DNA of 18,617 bases from Gudongella sp046224405 (GTDB lineage: Bacteria; Bacillota; Clostridia; Tissierellales; Tissierellaceae): positions 1-18,617 of the forward strand of contig NZ_JBJXRK010000036.1 in the NCBI RefSeq assembly GCF_046224405.1, written 5' to 3'. Positions 8,501 through 14,488 of the stretch are shown here, piece after piece. A program made the position numbers and the translations under genes. Under the pieces are notes generated by a model that was given only the letters and a program-made list of their open reading frames with translations, searched no databases and had not been told where the DNA came from. Within the stretch, counting starts at the first letter, position 1, and the number at the start of each line of letters is the position of its first letter.

Positions 8501-8638
8501 AAGGAGGCTGTATCAGAGTACGAAGAGTTCATCAAGTCAGAGACCCTGGCAACAGACATCCAATTTGTTGAGGACACAGGTCTTGAGAAGCAGGACCTAA
8601 ACGGAGAAGAGACTGGAATTGAATTGAGCAAAAACTAA
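5534..8638 (+). CDS. ileS: Isoleucyl-tRNA synthetase, long IleRS2 type with GIHH signature
   Basis: Cytosolic enzyme of 1034 residues that charges tRNA-Ile. The length and the motif PPTANGKPGIHH place it in the long IleRS2 class, not the ~930-residue IleRS1 class. The HIGH box reads G56-I-H-H59, i.e. GXHH. KMSKS is at 591-595, and Cys pairs occur near 183/186 and 387/390 and in the editing/CP region. IleRS2 enzymes are known for natural mupirocin resistance, and the GXHH variant for very strong resistance. The start is a GTG: AAGGAGG (5516-5522) is 11 bases upstream and GGAGAG (5521-5526) is seven. An ATG at 5527 is out of frame and stops after six codons. Expression is governed by the Ile T-box leader upstream. 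Confidence 0.97.
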   Translation: MKRFNELSNEPVKDREQKISDYWKEIDLLHKSVETRDPKNPYVFYEGPPTANGKPGIHHVMARTLKDLTCRYKTMQGYQVKRKAGWDTHGLPVEIEVEKKLNLHNKQDIENMGIEDFNEACRESVFTYEKLWREMTERMAYLIDLDDPYITLDNNYIESVWWILDQFFKQGYIYEGHKILPYCSRCGTGLASHEVALGYEEIKTETVTVKFKVKDKDEYILAWTTTPWTLPSNVCVTVHPELTYIKVRKDDEVYYLAKELADKVLGEDYEILEEMPGKDLEYMEYEQLIPYIDVKGKAFFVTLGDYVTTEDGTGIVHSAPAFGEDDYNTGMKYNLPVVNPVSEEGKFTETPWADQFVMDADHDIIHWLMDNDKLFKKEKMLHNYPHCWRCSTPLLYYAKPSWYIEMTKLKDKLVENNNSVNWFPEFVGEKRFGNWLENVNDWAISRNRYWGTPFPIWRCDDCGHLDSVGSRQELIDRAIEDDVTMDIDLHRPYVDNIHFKCPECGGTMTREKEVIDCWFDSGSMPFAQHHYPFEHKDDFDTLFPADFICEGIDQTRGWFYSLIAISTFVKGQSPYRNVLVNDLVLDKNGKKMSKSRGNTVDPFRLFDDYGADVLRWYLIHVSPPWTPTKFDEDGLKEVESKFFRSIRNVYNFFSMYANTDGIDPEDFFVPYEKRPEIDRWILSKFNTLIANSKENMDQFELTRVVRSIQEFVIEDLSNWYIRRNRRRFWSTEMDDDKKAVYNTTYEILVDVCKLIAPFVPFISEELYRNLTGKESVHIDLYPETKPDLVDRELEEKMDLVRNLVTLGRASRENVRIKVRQPLKDVVIDGKYESKISDLIPLIKEELNVKEVVFEKDLSQFMNFSLKPNFKVAGPVLGSRVKAFGKALSQLDAAEAVAKLESGETLQMNLDGEDFEINNELVQTSISSKEGFNVVMENNLFVILDTTLSPELLNEGYAREFVSKIQQMRKSNGYEILDKITIKYNGSDAIKEAVSEYEEFIKSETLATDIQFVEDTGLEKQDLNGEETGIELSKN

Positions 8639-8642
8639 AAAT

Positions 8643-8684
8643 CAGGGAACAGGCTATAGAACCTGTTCCCTGTATTGTATTTTT
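8643..8684. terminator. Bidirectional terminator between convergent ileS and sfsA
   Basis: CAGGGAACAGG (8643-8653) and CCTGTTCCCTG (8662-8672) form a perfect 11-bp stem with an eight-base loop. TATTGTATTTTT follows on the + strand. On the - strand the stem is followed by ATTTTTAGTTTTTGC, so it can end both transcripts. The sfsA stop codon (8654-8656) lies in the loop, so sfsA's own last codons form one arm. Confidence 0.92.
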
Positions 8685-9370
8685 GAGCCTATTTGGATGG
8701 AATCAAAGGTTACGATGCTGTCATACACATGAACGCGTACACCCTTCTTTATGGCCAGGTCAAGAGCCTCAGCAAAGGCAGGATCCATCTCCCTGTTGGG
8801 GGTAAAGCCTCTTGGTCCCTTCATCTGAAGCAGGAAGAATATGTTTCCTTCATAGCCCTCTTCAACGGCCTTGATCATTTCAATGATGTGCCTTGTCCCG
8901 CGTATGGTGGGAGCGTCTGGAAATTTTGACAAGCCCTCCATCTCCAGGGTGACACCCTTGATTTCAATAAAGCCCTCCCTATCACCATCCCTGTAGTACA
9001 CATCAAAACGGGAGTCGCCGAACTTCTGCTCACCCTTGATAAGCCCAGGAGCACCCAGCCCCTTGATTTCTCCATTACCAAGGGCATCAATTACAACCCT
9101 GTTGGGCACCTGGGAGTCCATGTTCACAAGCATGTCATCCTTATAGACTGAGATAAGGGAGTATCTTGTCTTTCTGTTTGTGTTAAGGCCGTGGTCCTGA
9201 AGGATTATTCTTGAGCCGGGAAGGAGAAGCTCCCTGCACCTGCCTGTATTTTTCACATGGGCTACCTCTTCCCTGCCGTGGACCATCACATGGGCAATAA
9301 ATCTGTTGGGACGCTTAAGGAAGATTCCCTGAACCATATTTGTATATTTCATAGATAAAATCAACTCCAT
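8654..9370 (-). CDS. sfsA: SfsA family protein (sugar fermentation stimulation protein homologue, nuclease fold)
   Basis: SfsA homologue of 238 residues, normal for the family. Family features include the HVKNTGRCREL stretch (38-48), KGEQKFGDSRFDVYY (112-126), and FIEIKGVTLE (134-143), whose acidic and lysine residues fit the PD-(D/E)XK nuclease core. The C-terminus (DAPTIRGTRHI) is also typical. E. coli SfsA was named for effects on maltose fermentation and has nucleic-acid binding or nuclease activity; its cellular role is unsettled. The ATG at 9370 has GAGGGA about five bases upstream on the minus strand and is preferred over the ATG at residue 7, whose upstream GGAG is too far away. It is the only minus-strand gene here, convergent with ileS and divergent from the barnase-like gene. 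Confidence 0.93.
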   Translation of the reverse strand: MELILSMKYTNMVQGIFLKRPNRFIAHVMVHGREEVAHVKNTGRCRELLLPGSRIILQDHGLNTNRKTRYSLISVYKDDMLVNMDSQVPNRVVIDALGNGEIKGLGAPGLIKGEQKFGDSRFDVYYRDGDREGFIEIKGVTLEMEGLSKFPDAPTIRGTRHIIEMIKAVEEGYEGNIFFLLQMKGPRGFTPNREMDPAFAEALDLAIKKGVRVHVYDSIVTFDSIQIGSKIQYREQVL

Positions 9371-9455
9371 TTCAGTCCCTCAATATTAACACAAATTGAA
9401 TCTCCAGACAATATTAGGGTATCTAAGGATTAGTACTTAAAGGAGGACAATAAAC

Positions 9456-9971
9456 ATGAGACAATTAACAAAAGTTACCATCCTGACCTTGCTTGTGGCA
9501 CTTATTCTTTTGGGTTTTACAGCCTGCTCAGGACTTGATGTGGCACTGGAGGAGCCTGAATCAACACCGGTTGAGAACCCAGTGGATGAAACACCAGGTG
9601 AGGGGACACAGGATGATCAGGAAGAGGAAATCCCAGAGGATGGTTACTATACATCACCTGAGGAGGTGGCCCTTTATCTTCATACCTACAACAGGCTGCC
9701 GGACAACTATATAACCAAGGAGGATGCAATGGACCTTGGCTGGGATGCCCAGAAGGGAAACCTGTGGGATGTTACGGATAGGATGAGCATCGGGGGAAAC
9801 AGGTTTGGAAACAGGGAGAAGCTGCTTCCTGAAGCGGAAGGAAGGCAGTATTACGAAGCGGATGTCAATTATGAAGGCGGCTACAGGGGAGCTGAAAGGC
9901 TTGTCTACTCAAACGACGGACTGATATTCTACACTGAGGATCACTACGAATCCTTTGAGCAGCTTTACTAG
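9456..9971 (+). CDS. Barnase-type ribonuclease (N1/T1 class) as a predicted lipoprotein
   Basis: 171-residue protein in three parts. First is a lipoprotein signal: MRQLTK, a hydrophobic stretch, then FTAC with the lipid-anchored C24. Second is an acidic, Pro/Thr/Glu-rich linker (about 31-63). Third is a barnase domain (64-171) aligning almost end to end with Bacillus barnase (YLHTYNRLPDNYITKEDA; KGNLWDV; SIGGNRFGNRE). The active-site set is complete: K88, R120, E134, R148 and H163 match barnase K27, R59, E73, R87 and H102. It should be an active guanyl-preferring RNase tethered outside the membrane, whereas barnase itself is secreted freely. AAAGGAGG at 9439-9446 precedes the ATG at good spacing. 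No convincing promoter was found in the 85-base divergent gap. The barstar-like gene follows after 10 bases. Confidence 0.93.
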   Translation: MRQLTKVTILTLLVALILLGFTACSGLDVALEEPESTPVENPVDETPGEGTQDDQEEEIPEDGYYTSPEEVALYLHTYNRLPDNYITKEDAMDLGWDAQKGNLWDVTDRMSIGGNRFGNREKLLPEAEGRQYYEADVNYEGGYRGAERLVYSNDGLIFYTEDHYESFEQLY

Positions 9972-9981
9972 GGGGATAAAC

Positions 9982-10260
9982 ATGAAAACGGTGCTTATAG
10001 ATGCAGAAAAAATGAAGGATAGGGACTTCCACCAATACTTCAAGAGAAGGCTGGAGCTTAAGGGCTATCACGGAAACAATCTGGATGCCATGTATGACGT
10101 CCTTTCCACATTGAGGGAGGAGCTTAGGATATATGCATACAATTTTCAGGAGGAAACCCTAAGCGATTATGGCAGATCCATATGGAGAACTCTGAAGGAG
10201 CTGGAGGTCCAGAAGGACAACATACATCTAAAAACCATAAACATTTCCAGAAGGTATTGA
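9982..10260 (+). CDS. Barstar-like cytoplasmic inhibitor of the adjacent barnase
   Basis: 92-residue protein of the barstar family with no signal peptide. YHGNNLDAMYD (29-39) aligns with barstar's YYGENLDALWD: Y29, D35 and D39, which plug the barnase active site, are kept at the same residue numbers, while W38 is tyrosine. A glutamate near residue 73 may stand for barstar E76. It should protect the cytoplasm from unexported RNase. GGGGGA (9971-9976) sits five bases before the ATG at 9982. An in-frame ATG at 9955 lies inside the barnase gene and has no ribosome site, so it is rejected. Its position immediately after the RNase gene is the classic enzyme/inhibitor arrangement. Confidence 0.92.
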   Translation: MKTVLIDAEKMKDRDFHQYFKRRLELKGYHGNNLDAMYDVLSTLREELRIYAYNFQEETLSDYGRSIWRTLKELEVQKDNIHLKTINISRRY

Positions 10261-10315
10261 ATTATTGGGCAAAAAGAAATATATTATTAACAGAAAAAAG
10301 CAGGTGAGACAGACC

Positions 10316-10696
10316 ATGAAGATAATATTTGTTACATTGGGATTTATTTCAGTATCAATAGGGGCAATAGGGGCAGTGCTGCCAGTGCTTCCCACTACCC
10401 CTTTTCTTTTGCTGGGATCATACTTTTTTGCAAAGGGATCCGACCGCTTCAACGACTGGCTAAAGGGGACCAAGCTATATAAGGACCATCTTGAAAGCTT
10501 CGAAAGGAACAGGTCCATGACATTGAAGACAAAGCTAAAAATATCAGCCTTTTCATCATCCATGATATGGCTGAGCGTATTTATGGTGGACAAGCCATAT
10601 CTAAAGGCAATGCTAATAGCCATTGACCTTTTCAAACATTACTATTTTATTTTCAGGATAAAAACGGAGGAAGAGGAAGAAAAAGGGGAGGTGTAG
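10316..10696 (+). CDS. DUF454/YbaN family inner-membrane protein
   Basis: 126-residue membrane protein of the YbaN (DUF454) family, function unknown. The first membrane segment (about 3-35) includes the family signature GAIGAVLPVLPTTPFLLL, followed by SYFFAKGSDRFNDWL, also typical. A second hydrophobic region covers about residues 75-110, and the tail is charged (EEEEEKGEV). The open frame reaches back to a TTG at 10265, but the ATG at 10316 has AGGTGA (10302-10307) at eight bases and its product begins right at the membrane segment, so it is preferred. It ends two bases before the Sir2 start, implying one transcript. Confidence 0.85.
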   Translation: MKIIFVTLGFISVSIGAIGAVLPVLPTTPFLLLGSYFFAKGSDRFNDWLKGTKLYKDHLESFERNRSMTLKTKLKISAFSSSMIWLSVFMVDKPYLKAMLIAIDLFKHYYFIFRIKTEEEEEKGEV

Positions 10697-10698
10697 GA

Positions 10699-11430
10699 AT
10701 GTCTCTGGATAGATTGACAGAAATAATAAAGAACAGCAATAACATAGTGTTCTTTGGGGGAGCAGGGGTTTCAACTGAAAGCAATATTCCCGACTTCAGA
10801 AGTGAAAGTGGAATCTACTCCACAAAAAACAAGTACGGGTATGAGCCAGAATACCTTCTCAGCCACTCCTTCTTCAGAGACCATCAGAAGGAGTTTTTCA
10901 ACTATTACAGGGAGAATATGCTCTACCCTGAGGCAAAACCCAACAAGGCCCACCTGGCCCTTGGAAAGCTTGAGGGGATGGGTAAGCTCAAGGCGGTCAT
11001 AACCCAGAACATCGACGGACTCCATCAGCTGGGAGGCTCGAAAAACGTCCTTGAAATACACGGCTCGGTTCACAGGAACTATTGTCTATCCTGTTATGCA
11101 GAGTACCCCACGGAAAAGATAATTAGCTCTGATTCAGTGCCCACCTGTGACAAATGCGGTGGAATTGTTCGCCCGGATGTTGTATTATATGAGGAAGGCC
11201 TGGATGCGGATGTCATGGAAAGGGCAGTTGATTACATCAGAATGGCAGAGGTCCTCATAGTAGGGGGAACCTCTCTTAATGTATACCCTGCAGCAGGGCT
11301 GGTGGAATACTTCAGGGGGCGTGACCTTGTCCTAATAAATAAGACGTCTACAGGCTATGATGGAAGGGCAACCCTGATACTGAGGGATAGCATAGGTGAG
11401 GTTTTGGATTATGCAGTTAGGAGAATATGA
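10699..11430 (+). CDS. cobB: NAD-dependent protein deacetylase, Sir2/CobB family
   Basis: Sirtuin of 243 residues that removes acyl groups from lysines using NAD+. All core motifs are present: GAGVS (21-25), IPDFRS (30-35), TQNID (102-106), catalytic H121 in EIHGS, and the structural zinc site C129-x2-C132 and C150-x2-C153. Aligning FNYYRENML with CobB's YNARRRQL puts F67 and Y70 at the Tyr/Arg pair used by desuccinylating sirtuins. This suggests a plain deacetylase rather than a desuccinylase, though that rests on a hand alignment. GGGGAGG (10685-10691) overlaps the end of the YbaN gene and fits the ATG. It overlaps the next gene's start. Confidence 0.93.
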   Translation: MSLDRLTEIIKNSNNIVFFGGAGVSTESNIPDFRSESGIYSTKNKYGYEPEYLLSHSFFRDHQKEFFNYYRENMLYPEAKPNKAHLALGKLEGMGKLKAVITQNIDGLHQLGGSKNVLEIHGSVHRNYCLSCYAEYPTEKIISSDSVPTCDKCGGIVRPDVVLYEEGLDADVMERAVDYIRMAEVLIVGGTSLNVYPAAGLVEYFRGRDLVLINKTSTGYDGRATLILRDSIGEVLDYAVRRI

Positions 11431-12596
11431 TGGAGACAAAGGAATTACTGGAAAAGATAATAGAGGGAGAAAAGCTTTCAAAGGCAATCTTAAGCAACAG
11501 ACGAACAAAGGATGATACCCTGCCCAGCAAGGTAATAGTAAACCCTGTCACAATAAAGGGCAGCCTCATGTACCAGTTTGAAGCCCACATTGACAACAAG
11601 GCCTTTCATGAAAACCTCCAAAAGGGAGAGGCTCTTCAAAGGATGCTTGACCTTATATCAAATGATTTCAAACAGGCGGTCCTTAAGACGTCAATCGGAG
11701 AATACCAGGTCCTTGTGAGCAAGAAGGGCAAGCAGAGGATAATAGGGAACCAGGATGCCGTAACAAAGGTTGAAAAAGGCCACAACAGGAAGAAGCAGTA
11801 TCTCATAGAGGAAGGTGAGCCTGTGGACTTCCTCGTCCATCTTGGAGTCATGGACCGCAATGGAAGGGTATACAAGCAGAAGTACAACAAGTTCAGGCAG
11901 ATAAACAAGTTTCTGGAGCTTGTGGATGCATCAATGGAGATACTTATGGACCAGGATGAGATAAGGATAATCGACTTTGGGTGCGGAAAGAGCTACCTGA
12001 CCTTTGCCCTCTATCACTACCTTGTGGGCATGAAGAACAAGAAGGTTAGAATCACAGGACTTGACCTTAAAGAGGATGTAATAGACCTGTGCAACAGGAC
12101 AACAGAAGACCTGGACTACCAGGGACTGCATTTCATCTGTGGAGATATAAAGGATCACACATCTGGTGAGGATGTGGACATGGTTGTCACCCTCCATGCC
12201 TGCGACACGGCAACTGATGTTGCACTGGAGAAGGCTGTAAGGTGGGGAGCAAAAGTTATTTTATCTGTACCTTGTTGTCAGCATGAGCTTTATGATAAAA
12301 TCAAGAATAATAATCTTTCAGGAATGCTTAAGCATGGAATCATAAGGGAGAGGCTAAGCTCTCTTGTAACAGACAGCATAAGGGGCTCAGTCCTTGAAAT
12401 AATGGGGTACCAGGTTCAGCTACTGGAGTTCATTGACATGGAGCACACCCCCAAGAACATCATGATAAGGGCGATAAGGAAGCATTCACCCTTTAGGGAA
12501 GAGAAGGTTGAGGAATATAACAAGCTTAAGGAAATGTGGGGTCTTGAGGATATCTTTATCCAGGATGCCATGAAGGATCTTTTGGAAAACAAATAA
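11430..12596 (+). CDS. SAM-dependent methyltransferase (Methyltransf_32-like), target unknown
   Basis: 388-residue protein. The N-terminal half (to about 150) is a basic region of no known fold to me, possibly RNA-binding. The C-terminal half is a class I methyltransferase domain: motif I DFGCGKSYLTFAL (from 182), an acidic strand end GLDLKED (from 210), HACDTATD (from 256), and VPCCQHE (from 280). This layout is typical of the Methyltransf_32 group, suggested to act on RNA, but the target is not established. Two adjacent ATGs occur (11427 and 11430). AGGAG at 11419-11423 fits the second better, giving a TGATG overlap with the Sir2 stop and likely translational coupling. guaA follows within 14 bases. 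Confidence 0.85.
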   Translation: METKELLEKIIEGEKLSKAILSNRRTKDDTLPSKVIVNPVTIKGSLMYQFEAHIDNKAFHENLQKGEALQRMLDLISNDFKQAVLKTSIGEYQVLVSKKGKQRIIGNQDAVTKVEKGHNRKKQYLIEEGEPVDFLVHLGVMDRNGRVYKQKYNKFRQINKFLELVDASMEILMDQDEIRIIDFGCGKSYLTFALYHYLVGMKNKKVRITGLDLKEDVIDLCNRTTEDLDYQGLHFICGDIKDHTSGEDVDMVVTLHACDTATDVALEKAVRWGAKVILSVPCCQHELYDKIKNNNLSGMLKHGIIRERLSSLVTDSIRGSVLEIMGYQVQLLEFIDMEHTPKNIMIRAIRKHSPFREEKVEEYNKLKEMWGLEDIFIQDAMKDLLENK

Positions 12597-12610
12597 CGGG
12601 AGGAATGTCA

Positions 12611-14146
12611 ATGGAAAGGGAAATGGTACTTATACTTGACTTCGGCGGTCAGTACAACCAGCTGATAGCAAGAAGGGTAAGGGACTTGAACGTGTATTGC
12701 GAGGTTCACCCATACACAATGGGTCTTGACAAGATCAGGGAAATGAACCCAAAGGGAATCATCTTTACAGGTGGACCCAACAGCGTATATGAGGAGAAAT
12801 CCCCGTCAATAAGTGAAGAGATTTATGATATGGGAATTCCGATCCTTGGAATCTGCTACGGAGCCCAGCTAATGTCCTACACCCTGGGTGGATCAGTAAA
12901 GGCAGCCACTACTAGGGAATATGGAAAAGTCAAGCTTCATGTGGAGGAGGACTCTCCAATATTTGAGGACGTAAAGGAGAAATCAATCACCTGGATGAGT
13001 CACACTGACTATGTGGAGAAGCTTGCAGAGGGCTTCCACGTAACTGCAACAACTGAATCCTGCCCGACGGCAGCCTTTGAAAACAGCGAGAAGAACCTTT
13101 ATGGTGTACAGTTCCACCCTGAGGTTCAGCATTCCGAGGAAGGAAACAAAGTTCTAGGCAACTTCCTCTTCAATGTCGCAGGCTGCAGCGGAGACTGGAA
13201 AATGGACGAGTTCGTTGAAAACTCAATCGCCGCAATCAAGGAAAAGGTGGGGGACAAGAAGGTCCTTTGCGCACTTTCAGGAGGAGTGGATTCCTCAGTT
13301 GCAGCGGTTATGATAGAAAAGGCTGTTGGAAAGCAGTTGACCTGCATATTCGTTGACCACGGACTTCTTAGAAAGGATGAGGGAGACCAGGTTGAAGAGG
13401 TGTTTACAAACAACTACAACCTAAACTTCATCAGGGTTAACGCACAGCAGAGATTCTATGACAAGCTAAAGGGAGTATCTGATCCAGAGACAAAGAGAAA
13501 GATCATCGGTGAGGAGTTCATAAGGGTATTCGAGGAAGAGGCAAAGAAAATCGGTACTGTGGACTACCTTGTTCAGGGAACAATCTACCCTGACATCATT
13601 GAAAGTGGAGTTGGTGACTCAGCGGTCATAAAGAGCCACCACAATGTAGGTGGACTACCAGACTACGTTGACTTCAAGGAAATAATCGAGCCTCTAAGGG
13701 ACCTTTTCAAGGATGAGGTAAGAAGAGCGGGACTTGAGCTTGGACTTCCAAAAGACCTTGTATTCAGACAGCCATTCCCTGGACCTGGACTTGCCATAAG
13801 GATAATCGGCGAGGTTTCAGAGGAAAAGGTAAAGATCCTTCAGGAAGCTGACCACGTATTCAGAAGAGAGATAAAGATGGTTGGCATGGACATGGAGCTG
13901 AACCAGTACTTTGCAGTTCTTACAAACCTTAGAAGCGTTGGGGTAATGGGAGACGGCAGAACCTACGACTACACCCTTGCACTAAGGGCTGTAAAGACAA
14001 CAGACTTCATGACAGCAGAATTTGCCCAGATCCCATGGTCAATCCTTGGAGATATATCCACAAAAATCGTAAACGAAGTACCACACATAAACAGAATAGT
14101 CTATGATATAACAAACAAACCACCAGCGACTATTGAGTGGGAATGA
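12611..14146 (+). CDS. guaA: GMP synthase (glutamine-hydrolysing)
   Basis: 511-residue enzyme converting XMP to GMP with ATP and glutamine. The N-terminal class I glutamine amidotransferase has nucleophile C82 in GICYGAQ and H169/E171 in QFHPEV. The ATP-pyrophosphatase domain has SGGVDSS (223-229). The C-terminal dimerisation domain ends in KPPATIEWE, the universal GuaA tail. An ATG at 12605 exists, but GGGAGGA (12598-12604) touches it; the ATG at 12611, six bases on, has proper spacing and gives the usual MEREMVLILDFGGQY start. No purine riboswitch precedes it: the gene is only 14 bases from the methyltransferase stop, so it shares that transcript or uses an unseen internal promoter. Confidence 0.97.
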   Translation: MEREMVLILDFGGQYNQLIARRVRDLNVYCEVHPYTMGLDKIREMNPKGIIFTGGPNSVYEEKSPSISEEIYDMGIPILGICYGAQLMSYTLGGSVKAATTREYGKVKLHVEEDSPIFEDVKEKSITWMSHTDYVEKLAEGFHVTATTESCPTAAFENSEKNLYGVQFHPEVQHSEEGNKVLGNFLFNVAGCSGDWKMDEFVENSIAAIKEKVGDKKVLCALSGGVDSSVAAVMIEKAVGKQLTCIFVDHGLLRKDEGDQVEEVFTNNYNLNFIRVNAQQRFYDKLKGVSDPETKRKIIGEEFIRVFEEEAKKIGTVDYLVQGTIYPDIIESGVGDSAVIKSHHNVGGLPDYVDFKEIIEPLRDLFKDEVRRAGLELGLPKDLVFRQPFPGPGLAIRIIGEVSEEKVKILQEADHVFRREIKMVGMDMELNQYFAVLTNLRSVGVMGDGRTYDYTLALRAVKTTDFMTAEFAQIPWSILGDISTKIVNEVPHINRIVYDITNKPPATIEWE

Positions 14147-14150
14147 TGGA

Positions 14151-14423
14151 GCTCAAGAAGCGAGGGCGAAGCCCGATGATGATTGACTAGCGACATCTTC
14201 GGCAAGGGATGTCCATTGTCTAGCAGCGAAGCTGCGTAGAGAATGGGTACATCCTACTGCGAGTAAAATTAGGAGTTGTAATTCCGCGACTTACGGCGCC
14301 GGAATGTGGATGATATCATCCTATTTCTATTCCCGGCAAGGTAGATCCATTGTTGAAGCCCTAGCCCTGCTTTGAGGATTCTTTTTCTCAAAGTAGAGGC
14401 AGGTCTCATGCCAAGAATCCCCA
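14151..14423. other. Gene-free, inverted-repeat-rich region between guaA and the nucleoside hydrolase
   Basis: About 270 bases with no credible gene but much foldable sequence. Two GAA-triloop hairpins occur: GGGC/GCCC (14164-14174) and GCAGC/GCTGC (14223-14235). GACATC (14192-14197) pairs with GATGTC (14208-14213). GCCGGAAT (14298-14305) pairs with ATTCCcGGC (14329-14337) around the 14-base palindrome GGATGATATCATCC (14308-14321). The same CGGAAT (14300-14305) can instead pair with ATTCCG (14281-14286). CCTGC and TTTGAG (14366-14376) pair with CTCAAA and GCAGG (14387-14403). GGATTCTT (14376-14383) is also complementary to AAGAATCC (14413-14420). It could be an intergenic repeat of the REP/MITE type, a structured RNA, or the guaA 3' UTR; I cannot assign a known riboswitch class. 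Confidence 0.6.
14200..14353 (+). repeat. Imperfect direct repeat, 20 bases, two copies 134 bases apart
   Basis: CGGCAAGG-N4-TCCATTGT occurs at 14200-14219 and again at 14334-14353. The sixteen outer bases are identical and only the four middle bases differ (GATG and TAGA). The exact conserved spacing suggests that the region arose from related repeat units rather than by chance. Confidence 0.6.
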
Positions 14424-14437
14424 ACACATCACAAAAC

Positions 14438-14464
14438 AAAAATTGGACCCCAGGGTCCATTTTT
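14438..14464 (+). terminator. Intrinsic terminator just upstream of the nucleoside hydrolase gene
   Basis: GGACC (14445-14449) pairs with GGTCC (14454-14458) around CCAG, extended by AAAAAT (14438-14443) with ATTTTT (14459-14464) and one bulged T. It ends only eight bases before the AAGGAGG of the next gene, so no promoter fits in between. It may end the guaA transcript, or act as an attenuator for the downstream genes. Confidence 0.75.
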
Positions 14465-14488
14465 GCTATCAGAAGGAGGCATAATAAA

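Noticed and set aside
9376..9411. Minus-strand promoter for sfsA (TTGTCT at 9406-9411, TAATAT at 9383-9388, 17-base spacer)
   Set aside because: Spacing is right, but the predicted start falls on or after the ribosome site, leaving almost no leader, and both boxes are only four of six matches.
9396..9425. Plus-strand promoter for the barnase gene (TTGAAT, 18 bases, TATCTA)
   Set aside because: The -10 matches only three of six positions; the real promoter could not be identified.
9456..10260. Classical intracellular toxin-antitoxin system
   Set aside because: The RNase has an export/lipoprotein signal, so the pair fits secreted RNase plus immunity protein better than a cytoplasmic toxin-antitoxin pair.
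10265..10315. TTG start giving a 17-residue longer YbaN-like protein
   Set aside because: No good ribosome site for the TTG; AGGTGA fits the ATG at 10316.
14151..14437. Assigning the structured region to a known riboswitch (purine, T-box, cobalamin)
   Set aside because: None of the conserved core sequences of those classes could be found, so it is left unassigned.
14372..14488. 39-residue upstream extension of the nucleoside hydrolase frame
   Set aside because: It runs through hairpins and a terminator, and the strong AAGGAGG and DGDPG start belong to the ATG at 14489.
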